Assembly: GCA_947623215.1 (NCBI GenBank)
Contig: CANQGN010000007.1
Span: 1 to 21,827, forward strand
DNA length: 21,827 nucleotides
Reading direction: 5' to 3'
Source of the DNA: an uncultured Clostridia bacterium
Lineage (GTDB): Bacteria; Bacillota; Clostridia; Oscillospirales; Acutalibacteraceae
This document shows, one piece after another, positions 1 to 7,639 of this stretch; positions within the stretch are counted from its first letter, which is position 1; each line of letters starts with the position of its first letter. Both the position numbers and the translations under genes were made by a program. The notes under the pieces were generated by a model. It worked only from the letters and a program-made list of their open reading frames with translations. It searched no databases and had not been told where the DNA came from.

Positions 1-123
1 GCTCGGTTGCAGGCGCCCTCGCGACGGTTCGCTGTCGCTATCAACTTTTTGCGGTTGCGGCCTATCGGCACATGAAGGGGCAAACGTCGCATCATTGTGA
101 CCGCAGGCGGAACATCATTCCTC
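1..123. other. Left window edge, no supported gene
   Basis: This stretch lies downstream of the phosphoglycerate mutase stop. On the minus strand a frame starting with ATG at 95 stays open to the window edge for about 31 codons. It has no ribosome binding site and its peptide matches no family I recognise. I see no convincing hairpin with a T tract that would terminate the mutase gene here. Confidence 0.4.
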
Positions 124-1338
124 TTACTTCTCCGGCTGTATCATTCGGTCTATCAGCGTATGGGCCTGCGGCACAAACAGGCCGGTTTGCGCCGCCGTTT
201 GCTCGGTAAAACGGGCGGGGCCGGCGGTGGGCGCGTTGCTGCGGTAAAGCAAAAAGGGCACCGGGTCGGCGTTGTGGGTCATGGTGCTCAGCGGGGTGGG
301 GTGGTCGGGCATAATCAGCAGGGTAAAATCGTCTATCTGCGGCAGCTCGGCCAGCAACGGGGCCAAAATTTGCCGGTCAATTTCGGCAATGGCCTTTACC
401 TTGTTTTGCACTTCGCCCCGGTGGCCGCATTCGTCCGGCGCTTCTACGTGAATATACACGTAGTCCTGCCCGCTTTTCAGCTCCGCCAGCGCGGCGGCGG
501 CCTTACCGGCAAAGTTGGTGTCGATATAGCCCGTCGCGCCCGGCACGTCTACCACCCGCATACCGGAGCAGCGGGCGATGCCTTTGAGCAAATCGACTGC
601 CGATATCATAGACCCGCTAAGGCCGGTTTTGGCGGTAAAGTCAGCCAGCTGCGGCCGCCGCCCCTGCCCCCACAGCCAAATGTGGGTGGCCGGGCGTTTG
701 CCCTGCTCTGCCCGCCGCCGGTTGACCGGGTGGTCGCGCAGCAGCGCTTCGCTCGCCTTCGTGAGCGCCAGCAGGCGTTCGCCCGCCGGGGAATGGTTCA
801 GGTGCTCCCCAATCACCCGGCCGCTGATGTCGTGCGGGGGGGTAAGGGCGCCAATACCGTCCGGCCCGTTTTTCCACACCAAACAGTGGCGGTAGCTCAC
901 GCCGGGGTAAAAGGCAAATTCCTCGCTGCCGAGCGCGGCTTGCAGCGATTCTATCAGCTCTTTTGCTTCGGCAGAAGAAATATCGCCCGCGCAGTAGTCC
1001 ACCATGCGTTTATTCTCAAAGGGTTGGTCGTCGCTCAGCGTTACCAAATTGCAGCGCAGCGCCAAATCTGCCGGGGCTAATTCCACCCCCATGTTGGCGG
1101 CCTCCAGCGGGGAGCGGCCGGTGTAGTAGCGGGCGGGGTCGTACCCCACCACCGAAAGGTTGGCCACGTCGCTGCCCGGAGGCAGCCCCTCCGGCACGGT
1201 TTTTACCATGCCTACCTCGGCTAAGGGGGCGAGGGCGTTCATGGCCGGGGGAGCGGCGGCCTCCAGCGGGGTTACGCCGCCCAAGGCCTCTACCGGGCGG
1301 TCGGCCATACCGTCGCAAAGCAATACGATGTATTTCAT
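124..1338 (-). CDS. apgM: Cofactor-independent phosphoglycerate mutase (ApgM type)
   Basis: This 404-residue cytosolic protein should interconvert 3- and 2-phosphoglycerate in glycolysis without a bisphosphoglycerate cofactor, using two metal ions of the alkaline-phosphatase fold. It begins MKYIVLLCDGMAD, where Asp9 is a metal ligand. The DVANLSVVGYDP motif near residues 57-68 carries the likely nucleophile Ser62. Further metal-site motifs are HVEAPDECGHRG in the middle and MPDHPTP near the C-terminus. Length matches the archaeal/clostridial ApgM family of about 400 residues. A GTG four codons upstream (1350) overlaps the ribosome site AGAGGTG, so the ATG at 1338 is the better start. A good promoter lies just upstream, so it is probably a single transcription unit. 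Some relatives are annotated as homoserine kinase-like or phosphonopyruvate decarboxylase-like; the mutase call is from family recognition. Confidence 0.9.
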   Translation of the reverse strand: MKYIVLLCDGMADRPVEALGGVTPLEAAAPPAMNALAPLAEVGMVKTVPEGLPPGSDVANLSVVGYDPARYYTGRSPLEAANMGVELAPADLALRCNLVTLSDDQPFENKRMVDYCAGDISSAEAKELIESLQAALGSEEFAFYPGVSYRHCLVWKNGPDGIGALTPPHDISGRVIGEHLNHSPAGERLLALTKASEALLRDHPVNRRRAEQGKRPATHIWLWGQGRRPQLADFTAKTGLSGSMISAVDLLKGIARCSGMRVVDVPGATGYIDTNFAGKAAAALAELKSGQDYVYIHVEAPDECGHRGEVQNKVKAIAEIDRQILAPLLAELPQIDDFTLLIMPDHPTPLSTMTHNADPVPFLLYRSNAPTAGPARFTEQTAAQTGLFVPQAHTLIDRMIQPEK

Positions 1339-1361
1339 GAAATTTTTCACCTCTGGCCTTT

Positions 1362-1390
1362 ATTGTACCGCATTTGCCCCAAAAAAGCAA
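1362..1390 (-). promoter_or_regulatory. Sigma-A-type promoter of apgM
   Basis: On the minus strand TTGCTT (1385-1390) and TACAAT (1362-1367) are separated by exactly 17 bases. The predicted transcript start is 10-15 bases before the apgM ribosome site. The -10 matches consensus at five of six positions; the -35 is weaker. Confidence 0.65.
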
Positions 1391-1421
1391 GTGCGGCGTG
1401 GGGGGACAAAAATCACCCGCG

Positions 1422-1745
1422 TTACAGCCCGCTGAACACGGCAGCGACGGCCGACAGCAGATAAAGCGCGGCGAAAACAGGGGGCAGCACCCGCAGCGCG
1501 CCCGGCAGCCGCACCCCCTGCTCTCGCCCGGCGCTAACCGCCTTGTGCAGGGCGATGTACAAAAACAAAAACATGGGCGCGGTTAAAAAGCAGAGGTACA
1601 AATTCAGCACCGGCAGCACAATCACCAGCACGTTCAGCACCACCAGCACCGCCAGCAGCGCCACTATCAGTACCATGGTGCGGCGGGCGGCGGGGGGCAG
1701 CGAGGCGGCGGTGGTAAGCGGTTCGCCGTATTTATCCGTTTTCAC
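1422..1745 (-). CDS. Small membrane protein of unknown function
   Basis: I do not recognise this protein of about 107 residues. A short polar N-terminus (MKTDKYGEPLTT...) is followed by a strongly hydrophobic stretch of two likely helices (about residues 24-65), a basic loop, and a third hydrophobic helix at the C-terminus (about 85-105), so it is an integral membrane protein. The gene follows the PHP gene 1758-3113 by about a dozen bases and is probably cotranscribed with it. Two GTG starts are possible: 1751, almost touching the G-rich ribosome site, and 1745, seven bases from it. I chose 1745. No catalytic motif is visible. Confidence 0.6.
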   Translation of the reverse strand: MKTDKYGEPLTTAASLPPAARRTMVLIVALLAVLVVLNVLVIVLPVLNLYLCFLTAPMFLFLYIALHKAVSAGREQGVRLPGALRVLPPVFAALYLLSAVAAVFSGL

Positions 1746-1757
1746 GCGCACGCCCCC

Positions 1758-3113
1758 CTATTCGCCCGCGCCAAAAAAGGCGGCGGTAAAGCGGTCGCTT
1801 TCGGCTTTTAATTTCGCCAGCGCTTCGGCCGCGCCGCCCTTCGGGTCGGCGGCGTAGAGCCGCAGCTGCCGCCCCTGCTCGCGGCAAAGCTCGGTATAAA
1901 CCGGGTAATAAATATGCAAAAAGAAGAGGGCGAGCTTGACCATGCGGTAGTCGCCGTACACCCGGGGCACCGGTTCGCCCGGGTATTGCTCTACCGCCAC
2001 GCTGTAGCCCTCGCGGATGGCCTGCGTGAGCGATGCAAAGTCCCGCCCTTTGGAGAACACCAGCGTATAGCACTCGCCCGGGGCTTCGCCGTTTTCTTTT
2101 TCGGTGCTGTGGGAGTCGCTGCTGCCCACCACCGGAATGGGCACCCCCTCCGCCCGCAGGTTGGTATAAAGCGCCGTTTGCAGGTTGTTGGCAATGGGGC
2201 CAATGCCGCCGTTTAGCAGTTCAAAGGCATCAAACTCGCCCCGGCGCAGCAGCTCGGCCGCGCACAGGTCGTGCACAAAAAAGCAGTTGTTCCACAGCCA
2301 GTGGGGGTGGGCCATAATGGAAAAGCCGCCCAGGCTTTTGACCTTGCGGGCAATCCATACCCGCCAGGCATAGTCGTTTTTGTCAATCTCCGCCGGTAAG
2401 TCGGTCAGCTCTTTTTCGATTTCGGCTTCCTCTGCCTCGCACTCTGCCTTATGGCGGCGAAAATACTCGTTCACGCTCTCGCGGGGGCCAATGCCCACAA
2501 TGTGCACGCGGCCGGCCGGTACGTGAATTTCCTCGCCGGTGAGCAGGGTCATTACGTCCGGCGCGTCGCGAAAGGTTTGCACCGCCTCTTCGGAATAATC
2601 CATTAAATAATGGTCGGTAATGGCCATAAAGTCATACCCGGCGGCCCGCAAATTGCCGGCTATGCCGCCGCAGTCCTCGTGCCCGTCTGACCACATAGAG
2701 TGAATGTGCAAATCCCCCTTATGCACCGTGCGGCCAAGCAGGTCTTCCTTTACCGAGTAAAGGCACAGGGTGGGGCAGCGCAGCGCCGGGCACTTGGCCA
2801 CCGCCGAAAAATAGGGGTTGGGGCTGTGGGCGTACTCCTTTGGCACTTCTATGTTCAGCATGTGCGCCTGCTCGCCGTAAAAGGCGCGGGTAAAGCGCAG
2901 GCAGCCGTCGGCGTCTGGGGTGAGGGTGAGCTCCTCGCAGTTCAGCCGGGCAAAATGCTCGAGCAGCTTTTCCACCGGCCGAATGGTCAGCCGGTATTGC
3001 TCGCCCGCCACAAAGGCGGTGTTTTTGCCCCGGGGGGCAATGGTAACGGTTACTTCTTTGCCCGCCGGTACCACCGAGGGCGTAACGGTGTAGTCGCTTA
3101 AAATTTGTCGCAT
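1758..3113 (-). CDS. PHP-domain metal-dependent hydrolase, copy 1
   Basis: This protein of about 451 residues has an N-terminal region of roughly 125 residues that looks like a beta-sandwich (repeated short V/T-rich strands), then a PHP phosphoesterase domain. The PHP metal ligands are all visible: DLHIHS (HxH), ITDHY, GEE, RVHIVG, HPHW and SSDSHS. PHP domains hydrolyse phosphoesters using two or three metals; the substrate here cannot be read from sequence. No signal peptide is seen, so it is likely cytosolic. It is a tandem paralogue of 3246-4604. An upstream ATG at 3155 also has a G-rich ribosome site. I chose 3113 because the GCAAAGGAG site and the MRxxLSDY start are conserved in the paralogue and give matching lengths (451 and 452). 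Confidence 0.85.
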   Translation of the reverse strand: MRQILSDYTVTPSVVPAGKEVTVTIAPRGKNTAFVAGEQYRLTIRPVEKLLEHFARLNCEELTLTPDADGCLRFTRAFYGEQAHMLNIEVPKEYAHSPNPYFSAVAKCPALRCPTLCLYSVKEDLLGRTVHKGDLHIHSMWSDGHEDCGGIAGNLRAAGYDFMAITDHYLMDYSEEAVQTFRDAPDVMTLLTGEEIHVPAGRVHIVGIGPRESVNEYFRRHKAECEAEEAEIEKELTDLPAEIDKNDYAWRVWIARKVKSLGGFSIMAHPHWLWNNCFFVHDLCAAELLRRGEFDAFELLNGGIGPIANNLQTALYTNLRAEGVPIPVVGSSDSHSTEKENGEAPGECYTLVFSKGRDFASLTQAIREGYSVAVEQYPGEPVPRVYGDYRMVKLALFFLHIYYPVYTELCREQGRQLRLYAADPKGGAAEALAKLKAESDRFTAAFFGAGE

Positions 3114-3172
3114 GGGCCAAGCGCTCCTTTGCCAGTTCTGTGGGGAAGAATCCATTTCCCCCTCCGCTTTTT

Positions 3173-3201
3173 ATTCTACCGCAACCCAAACCAAAAAGCA
3201 A
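3173..3201 (-). promoter_or_regulatory. Candidate promoter of PHP copy 1
   Basis: On the minus strand TTGCTT (3196-3201) and TAGAAT (3173-3178) are 17 bases apart. The -35 overlaps the last stem bases and T tract of the terminator of the upstream PHP gene, so termination and re-initiation would share DNA. The overall layout resembles the apgM promoter. Confidence 0.45.
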
Positions 3202-3239
3202 GGGCGCCAACGGCGAAAAACCGGGCGCCCTTGCTGTTT
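3193..3239. terminator. Bidirectional rho-independent terminator
   Basis: A perfect 11-bp stem, GCAAGGGCGCC (3198-3208) with its complement at 3224-3234, is followed by TTTTT on the minus strand and by TGTTTTTT on the plus strand. It lies just downstream of PHP copy 2 on the minus strand and should end that transcript before copy 1. Confidence 0.85.
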
Positions 3240-3245
3240 TTTATT

Positions 3246-4604
3246 TTACTGCTCACCAAAAAAGGCGGCGGTAAAGTCGTCGCTTTCGGCTTTTAAGCCG
3301 GCCAGCGCTTCGGCCGCGCCGCAGTGTGGGTTGTTGGCGTACCGGCGCAGCTGCCGCCCCTGCTCGCGGCAAAGCTCGGTATACACCGGGTAGTAAACGT
3401 GTAGCAGAAAGAGGGCGAACTTCACCATGCGGTAATCGCCGTACACCCGGGGGGCTTCTTCACCCTGGTAATACTCCACCGCCACGCTGTAGCCGTCGCG
3501 AATGGCCTGGGTAATGGACTGGAAGTCTCGCCCTTTGGAGAAGACCAGCGTGTAGCACTCGCCCGGGGCCTCGCCGTGTTCTTTTTCGGTGCTGTGCGAG
3601 TCGCTGCTGCCCACCACCGGAATGGTTACCCCCTCTGCCCGCAGGTTGTTGTAGAGGGCGGTTTGCATGTTGTTAGAAATCACCCGGTTGCCGCCGTTTA
3701 ATACCTCAAAGGCGTCGTACTCGCCCCGGCGCAGCAGCTCGGCCGCGCACAGGTCGTGCACAAAAAAGCCGTTGTTCCACAACCAGTGGGGGTGCACAAA
3801 AATGGCCATGCCGCCCACGCTTTTAATTTTGCGGGCAATCCATACCCGCCAGGCAAAGTCGTTTTTGTCGATTTCCGGCGGTAAGTCGGTCAGTTCCTTT
3901 TCGATTGCCGCTTCCTCTGCCTCGCATTCTGCCCGGCGGCGGCGAAAGAGCTCGTTTACGCTCTCACGGGAGCCAATGCCCACCACGTGAATGCGGCTGC
4001 TGGGAATTTGCACCTCTTCGCCGGTAAACAGGCTTATCACGTCCGGCGCGTTGCGGTAGACTTCTATCGCTTTTTCAGAATAATCCATTAAGTAATGGTC
4101 GGTAATGGCCATAAAGTCGTACCCCGCGGCCCGCAAATTGCCCACCAGCGCGGCGCAGTCTTCGTGCCCGTCTGACCACCAGGAGTGCAAATGCAGCTCG
4201 CCCTTGTGCACCGTGCGGTCAAGCAGGTCTTCCTTTACCGAGTAAAGGCACAGGGTGGGGCAGCGCAGCGCCGGCCACTTGGGCACCGCCGCGTAGTGGG
4301 GGCTGGGGCTGTGGGTATAGGCCTCCGGCACCTCTATGCTCAGCATGTGGGCCTGCTCGCCGTAAAAGGTATAAGAAAAGCGCAGGCAGCCGTCGGCGTC
4401 CGGCGTGAGGGCCAGCTCTTCCCGGTTCAGCGAGGCGTAGCTTACGCAGAGCTTTTCTACCGGCGTAATGGTCAGCCGGTAGGTTTCGCCCGCCACAAAG
4501 GCGGCGTTTTCGCCCTGGGGGGCAATGGTAACGGTCACTTCTTTGCCCGCCGGTACCACTGAGGGGGTAACGGCGTAGTCGCTTAAAACGTGTCGCATGG
4601 TCAT
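3246..4604 (-). CDS. PHP-domain metal-dependent hydrolase, copy 2
   Basis: This 452-residue protein is a close paralogue of the next gene (1758-3113) with the same order: an N-terminal beta-rich region, then a PHP domain with ELHLHS, ITDHY, GEE, RIHVVG, HPHW and SSDSHS. All metal-binding positions are kept, so both copies should be active. Substitutions are spread evenly, as expected of an older duplication under selection, with fuller divergence at WWSDGHEDCAAL and EEVQIPSS. The start ATG at 4604 lies five bases from AAAGGAG; an in-frame ATG two codons later is also possible. No clear promoter of its own is seen, so it may depend on read-through from the copper operon. The substrate is unknown. 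Confidence 0.87.
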   Translation of the reverse strand: MTMRHVLSDYAVTPSVVPAGKEVTVTIAPQGENAAFVAGETYRLTITPVEKLCVSYASLNREELALTPDADGCLRFSYTFYGEQAHMLSIEVPEAYTHSPSPHYAAVPKWPALRCPTLCLYSVKEDLLDRTVHKGELHLHSWWSDGHEDCAALVGNLRAAGYDFMAITDHYLMDYSEKAIEVYRNAPDVISLFTGEEVQIPSSRIHVVGIGSRESVNELFRRRRAECEAEEAAIEKELTDLPPEIDKNDFAWRVWIARKIKSVGGMAIFVHPHWLWNNGFFVHDLCAAELLRRGEYDAFEVLNGGNRVISNNMQTALYNNLRAEGVTIPVVGSSDSHSTEKEHGEAPGECYTLVFSKGRDFQSITQAIRDGYSVAVEYYQGEEAPRVYGDYRMVKFALFLLHVYYPVYTELCREQGRQLRRYANNPHCGAAEALAGLKAESDDFTAAFFGEQ

Positions 4605-4646
4605 GCGTTCTCCTTTGCTTGCTTTTTTACGGTTTTGAACATGAAA

Positions 4647-4684
4647 GGGGGTGCTCCCCCGCCGGGGGTCGCCCGGCGGAGGGG
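4647..4684 (-). terminator. Candidate terminator or attenuator after copA-copZ
   Basis: Two overlapping hairpins can form. One has stem CCGCCGGG (4659-4666) with CCCGGCGG (4672-4679). The other has stem GGGGG (4647-4651) with CCCCC (4656-4660), and on the minus strand is followed by TTTT. They share the C run, so they are mutually exclusive. The T tract is short, so termination is probably leaky. Confidence 0.45.
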
Positions 4685-4701
4685 TGAGAAAAGGCGGCGG
4701 C

Positions 4702-4911
4702 TTACTCTACGGCCGTTACCGTGTAGCCCGCTTCCGCTACGGCGACTTTTAGGGCGTCGTTTGCTACGTCGCCGCTCAGCGTAACCGTTACTTTGCCGCT
4801 CTCGTGGTCGGCTTTGGCCTCGGTTACGCCCGGCAGGGCCTCCAGCGCCTTTTGCACGTGGTTTTCGCAGTGGGCGCACATCATGCCGGTTACCGTTAAG
4901 GTTTTGGTCAT
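4702..4911 (-). CDS. copZ: CopZ-like copper chaperone nested in the 3' end of copA
   Basis: The last 69 codons of the copA frame form a complete ferredoxin-like heavy-metal domain starting MTKTLTVTGMMCAHC, with the Cu(I)-binding CxxC at residues 12-15. This is the size of free CopZ chaperones, which carry Cu(I) to CopA and CsoR. The ATG at 4911 has an excellent ribosome site, so independent translation from the same mRNA is likely in addition to the fused form. The nested start is an inference from the ribosome site and family length. The alternative is that only the fusion is made and the site is a relic of a once separate gene. Confidence 0.6.
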   Translation of the reverse strand: MTKTLTVTGMMCAHCENHVQKALEALPGVTEAKADHESGKVTVTLSGDVANDALKVAVAEAGYTVTAVE

Positions 4912-7197
4912 TTGTTTCACCTCCTTTGTTTGCGCGTGCGGCCGCCGGTGCTTTACGGGGCGGTCGTGCCTACCGTTTAACGGGTGGAAAAAGTTTAACC
5001 GCAGGGCGTTGGTTACCACGCAAAAGCTCGAAAGGCTCATAGCCAGCGCCCCCACCATGGGGTTCAGCTGAAAGCCCAGCAGCGACGAAAAAACGCCCGC
5101 TGCCAGCGGAATGCACAGCGCGTTGTAAAAAAACGCCCAAAACAGGTTTTGCCGAATGTTGCGCAGCGTGGCCCGGCTCAGCCGAATGGCGGCGGCCGCG
5201 TCCGTAAGGCGGCTGTTTACCAGCACCACGTCGGCGGCGTCTAAGGCTACGTCGGTGCCCGCGCCAATGGCGATACCCACGTCTGCCTCCGTTAAGGCGG
5301 GGGCGTCGTTTATGCCGTCGCCCACCATGGCGGTTTTGCCTTCGCGGCAAAGGGCGGCTACGGCCGCCTGTTTACCGGCGGGCGAAAGCCCGGCTTTTAC
5401 TTCGTCTATGCCGGCGGCCTTAGCAATAGCGGCCGCCGTGCGGGGATTGTCGCCGGTGAGCATAACCGTGCGCAGCCCCATCGCCCGAAAGGCCGCCACG
5501 GCGGCGGGGCTGTCTTCTTTTACCGGGTCGGCCACGGCAAGGATGCCGAGAAAAGCGCCCTCCACCCCAAAAAAGAGAGGGGTTTTACCGGCGTTCGCCA
5601 GCTCTTCTGCCCGGCGCAGCGCCTGCGGCGGGGGGGCAAGCAGGGTGGCAAGGGTGGCCGCGTTGCCCCCCACCGCCGAGCGCCCGGCCACCCGGCCGGT
5701 TATGCCGCCGCCCGGCAGGGCGGCAAACTCCTCTGCCGGTAAGGGGGTTACCCCCCGCTCGGCCGCCAGCGCCACCACCGCCCGGGCAAGGGGATGCTCG
5801 CTTTTGCACTCCAGCGAAAGGGCGGTTTGCAGCAGCCGCTCTTCCGTTATTCCCTCCCCCGGCAACAGGTCGGTCACCGTGGGCTTACCGGCGGTAACGG
5901 TGCCGGTTTTATCCAGCGCCACAATTTGCACCTTGCCGGTTTCTTCCAGCGCGGCGGCGGTTTTTACCAGCACCCCGTGCCGGGCGCCCACGCCGCTGCC
6001 CACCATAATGGCTACCGGCGTAGCCAGCCCCAGCGCGCAGGGGCAGCTGATGACCAGCACCGAGATAGCCCTGGCAAGGGCGTAGCCCACCCCCTGCCCG
6101 GTAAACAGCCAGCCGCCAAAGGTAAGCAGGGCTATGGCCATGACCACCGGCACAAACACGCCGGAAACGCGGTCTGCCAGCTTGGCAATGGGGGCTTTGG
6201 TGGCGGCGGCGTCGCTCACCATGCGAATAATTTGCGACAGGGTGGTGTCTTCGCCCACCCGCGTTGCCTCGCAGGTTAAAAAGCCGGATTGATTGATGGT
6301 AGCGGCCGAAACGCCGTCGCCCGGCGCTTTATCCACCGGCAGGCTTTCGCCGGTCAGCGCCGCCTCGTTTACGGCGCTTGCTCCCTCTACCACCCGGCCG
6401 TCCACCGGAATGCTCTCGCCCGGGCGCACCACAAAGCGGTCGCCCGGCCGCACTTCTGCCACCGGCAGCCGCACCTCGCCGCCTTCTCGCAGCACGGTAG
6501 CCGTTTCGGGGGCGAGCTTCATGAGCGCTTGCAGGGCGGTGGTGGTTTTGCCTTTGGCGCGGGCCTCCAGCAATTTTCCCATGGTAATTAAGGTTACAAT
6601 GGTACCGGCCGATTCAAAATACAGCCCGTGCAGCGTTTGCATGGCGGCGGCGGGCGGCTGGGCCGTCATGCGAAAGAGCAGCGCCGTGCTGTAGGCGTAG
6701 GCCGAAAAAGCCCCCAGCGCCACCAGCGTGTCCATATTCGGCGCACGGTGGAGCAAGCCTTTGGCCCCCCGCACAAAAAATTGCTGATTGATGACCAGCA
6801 AAATGGTGGCGAGCAGCAGCTGCACCAGCCCCGCGGCCAGGGGATTGTGTGTGAGCACCGCCGGGGTGGGCAAGCCCACCATGTGGCCCATAGAAAGGGT
6901 CATCAGCGCCGCCAAAAACACGAGCGACGCCGCCAGCCGCCCGGCGAGCGGCCGCCACTCGTGCACCGGCAAGGCGGCCGGGGGGGCGGCTTTTTGGGGT
7001 AGTTCCGGCGCGGCGGCATAGCCCGCCCGGCGCACCGCCTCGCACACTTCGTCAGGGGTGGCGGCGCCCTCTACCAGCATGGAATTGGTCAGCAAATTCA
7101 CCTGGCAGTCATTCACGCCTTTTAGGGCCGAAACCGCCTTTTGCACCCGCGCCGAGCAGGCGGCGCAAGTCATGCCGGTTACGGTATAGCGCGTCAT
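4702..7197 (-). CDS. copA: Copper-exporting P1B ATPase CopA with fused C-terminal CopZ domain
   Basis: This 831-residue inner-membrane pump should export Cu(I) using ATP. In order: an N-terminal heavy-metal domain with GMTCAAC (Cys11, Cys14), membrane helices from about residue 88, actuator loop TGES (282-285), the metal site CPC (385-387), phosphorylation motif DKTGT (429-433), the HP motif (468-469), TGDN (581-584), GDGIND (626-631), then YN (691-692) and MSLSS (720-724) in the last helices. These are the P1B-1 signatures. The ATPase homology ends near 736. A polar linker then leads without a stop into a second metal domain at 763-831 with GMMCAHC (Cys774, Cys777). The start ATG at 7197 follows csoR by 17 bases; the frame is open further upstream, but that part overlaps csoR in another frame and is not protein-like. 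Confidence 0.95.
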   Translation of the reverse strand: MTRYTVTGMTCAACSARVQKAVSALKGVNDCQVNLLTNSMLVEGAATPDEVCEAVRRAGYAAAPELPQKAAPPAALPVHEWRPLAGRLAASLVFLAALMTLSMGHMVGLPTPAVLTHNPLAAGLVQLLLATILLVINQQFFVRGAKGLLHRAPNMDTLVALGAFSAYAYSTALLFRMTAQPPAAAMQTLHGLYFESAGTIVTLITMGKLLEARAKGKTTTALQALMKLAPETATVLREGGEVRLPVAEVRPGDRFVVRPGESIPVDGRVVEGASAVNEAALTGESLPVDKAPGDGVSAATINQSGFLTCEATRVGEDTTLSQIIRMVSDAAATKAPIAKLADRVSGVFVPVVMAIALLTFGGWLFTGQGVGYALARAISVLVISCPCALGLATPVAIMVGSGVGARHGVLVKTAAALEETGKVQIVALDKTGTVTAGKPTVTDLLPGEGITEERLLQTALSLECKSEHPLARAVVALAAERGVTPLPAEEFAALPGGGITGRVAGRSAVGGNAATLATLLAPPPQALRRAEELANAGKTPLFFGVEGAFLGILAVADPVKEDSPAAVAAFRAMGLRTVMLTGDNPRTAAAIAKAAGIDEVKAGLSPAGKQAAVAALCREGKTAMVGDGINDAPALTEADVGIAIGAGTDVALDAADVVLVNSRLTDAAAAIRLSRATLRNIRQNLFWAFFYNALCIPLAAGVFSSLLGFQLNPMVGALAMSLSSFCVVTNALRLNFFHPLNGRHDRPVKHRRPHAQTKEVKQMTKTLTVTGMMCAHCENHVQKALEALPGVTEAKADHESGKVTVTLSGDVANDALKVAVAEAGYTVTAVE
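4918..4927 (-). promoter_or_regulatory. Strong internal ribosome binding site for copZ
   Basis: On the minus strand AAAGGAGGTG lies inside the copA frame, eight bases from GGAGG to the ATG at 4911. It is stronger than the site before copA itself. This supports internal initiation of a free CopZ. Confidence 0.7.
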
Positions 7198-7214
7198 GTT
7201 CCCTCGCCTCTTTC

Positions 7215-7514
7215 TTATCGCGTTAATTTTTGCACCAGCGCCACCAATTCTTCTACCGCGCCCTCTTTCCCGGCGTGAATATCCCCGGCGGCGCAGGTGC
7301 GAATGTGGCTGGCCAGCAGCGTGCGGCCAAAGCTGTGCAGCGCCGCCTCGGCGGCCGAAACCTGCACCAAAATGTCCGGGCAATAGGCGCTTTGCTCTAC
7401 CATGCCCTTTAAGCCCCGAATTTGCCCCTCTATGCGGCTGAGCCGATGCAGCAAATCCCGCACTTCTTTTTCGTCTCGCTGCTTTTTGCGGCAGCAGGCG
7501 CACCCGGTTGCCAT
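7215..7514 (-). CDS. csoR: Copper-sensing transcriptional repressor CsoR
   Basis: This 99-residue all-helical DUF156-family repressor has the CsoR Cu(I) site Cys45 (AYCPDIL), His70 and Cys74 (SHIRTC). The family leaves DNA when Cu(I) binds, so the operon is derepressed by copper. The N-terminus has extra cysteines (Cys5, Cys7, Cys8) that are not part of the canonical site. The ribosome site AGAGGAG precedes the ATG at 7514. It is the first gene of the operon, with copA following after 17 bases, and a CsoR-type palindrome sits in its promoter, so autoregulation is expected. Other members of the family (RcnR, FrmR) use different ligands; the C-H-C set supports copper. Confidence 0.95.
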   Translation of the reverse strand: MATGCACCRKKQRDEKEVRDLLHRLSRIEGQIRGLKGMVEQSAYCPDILVQVSAAEAALHSFGRTLLASHIRTCAAGDIHAGKEGAVEELVALVQKLTR

Positions 7515-7546
7515 GGCCTTCTCTCCTCTCTTTCTTATCCTGCCCC

Positions 7547-7575
7547 ATTATATACCCCCGGGGGGTATGTGTCAA
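7547..7575 (-). promoter_or_regulatory. Consensus sigma-A promoter of the csoR-copA-copZ operon
   Basis: On the minus strand TTGACA (7570-7575) and TATAAT (7547-7552) are perfect consensus hexamers with a 17-base spacer. The start would fall shortly before the csoR ribosome site. Confidence 0.9.
7552..7568. promoter_or_regulatory. CsoR operator
   Basis: ATACCCCC and GGGGGTAT form a perfect 8-bp inverted repeat around one central G. GC-rich cores flanked by AT/TA are typical of CsoR sites. The palindrome fills the spacer and overlaps the first base of the -10, so bound repressor would block RNA polymerase. Confidence 0.85.
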
Positions 7576-7639
7576 CCCCCCAATTTCAAAATTTTTTTCG
7601 CTTCTTTTGCGGGATTTCGGGGATTTTCCCCTTAAAGCC

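Noticed and set aside
1..95. Minus-strand partial frame open to the left edge
   Set aside because: Only about 31 codons, no ribosome site and no recognisable similarity.
97..1080. Plus-strand open frame opposite apgM
   Set aside because: Antisense shadow with low-complexity Arg/Gly/Gln composition and no ribosome site; the minus strand holds a clear enzyme.
1351..1421. Terminator between the small membrane protein and apgM
   Set aside because: Short C and G runs can pair loosely across the apgM -35, but there is no stable stem next to a T tract.
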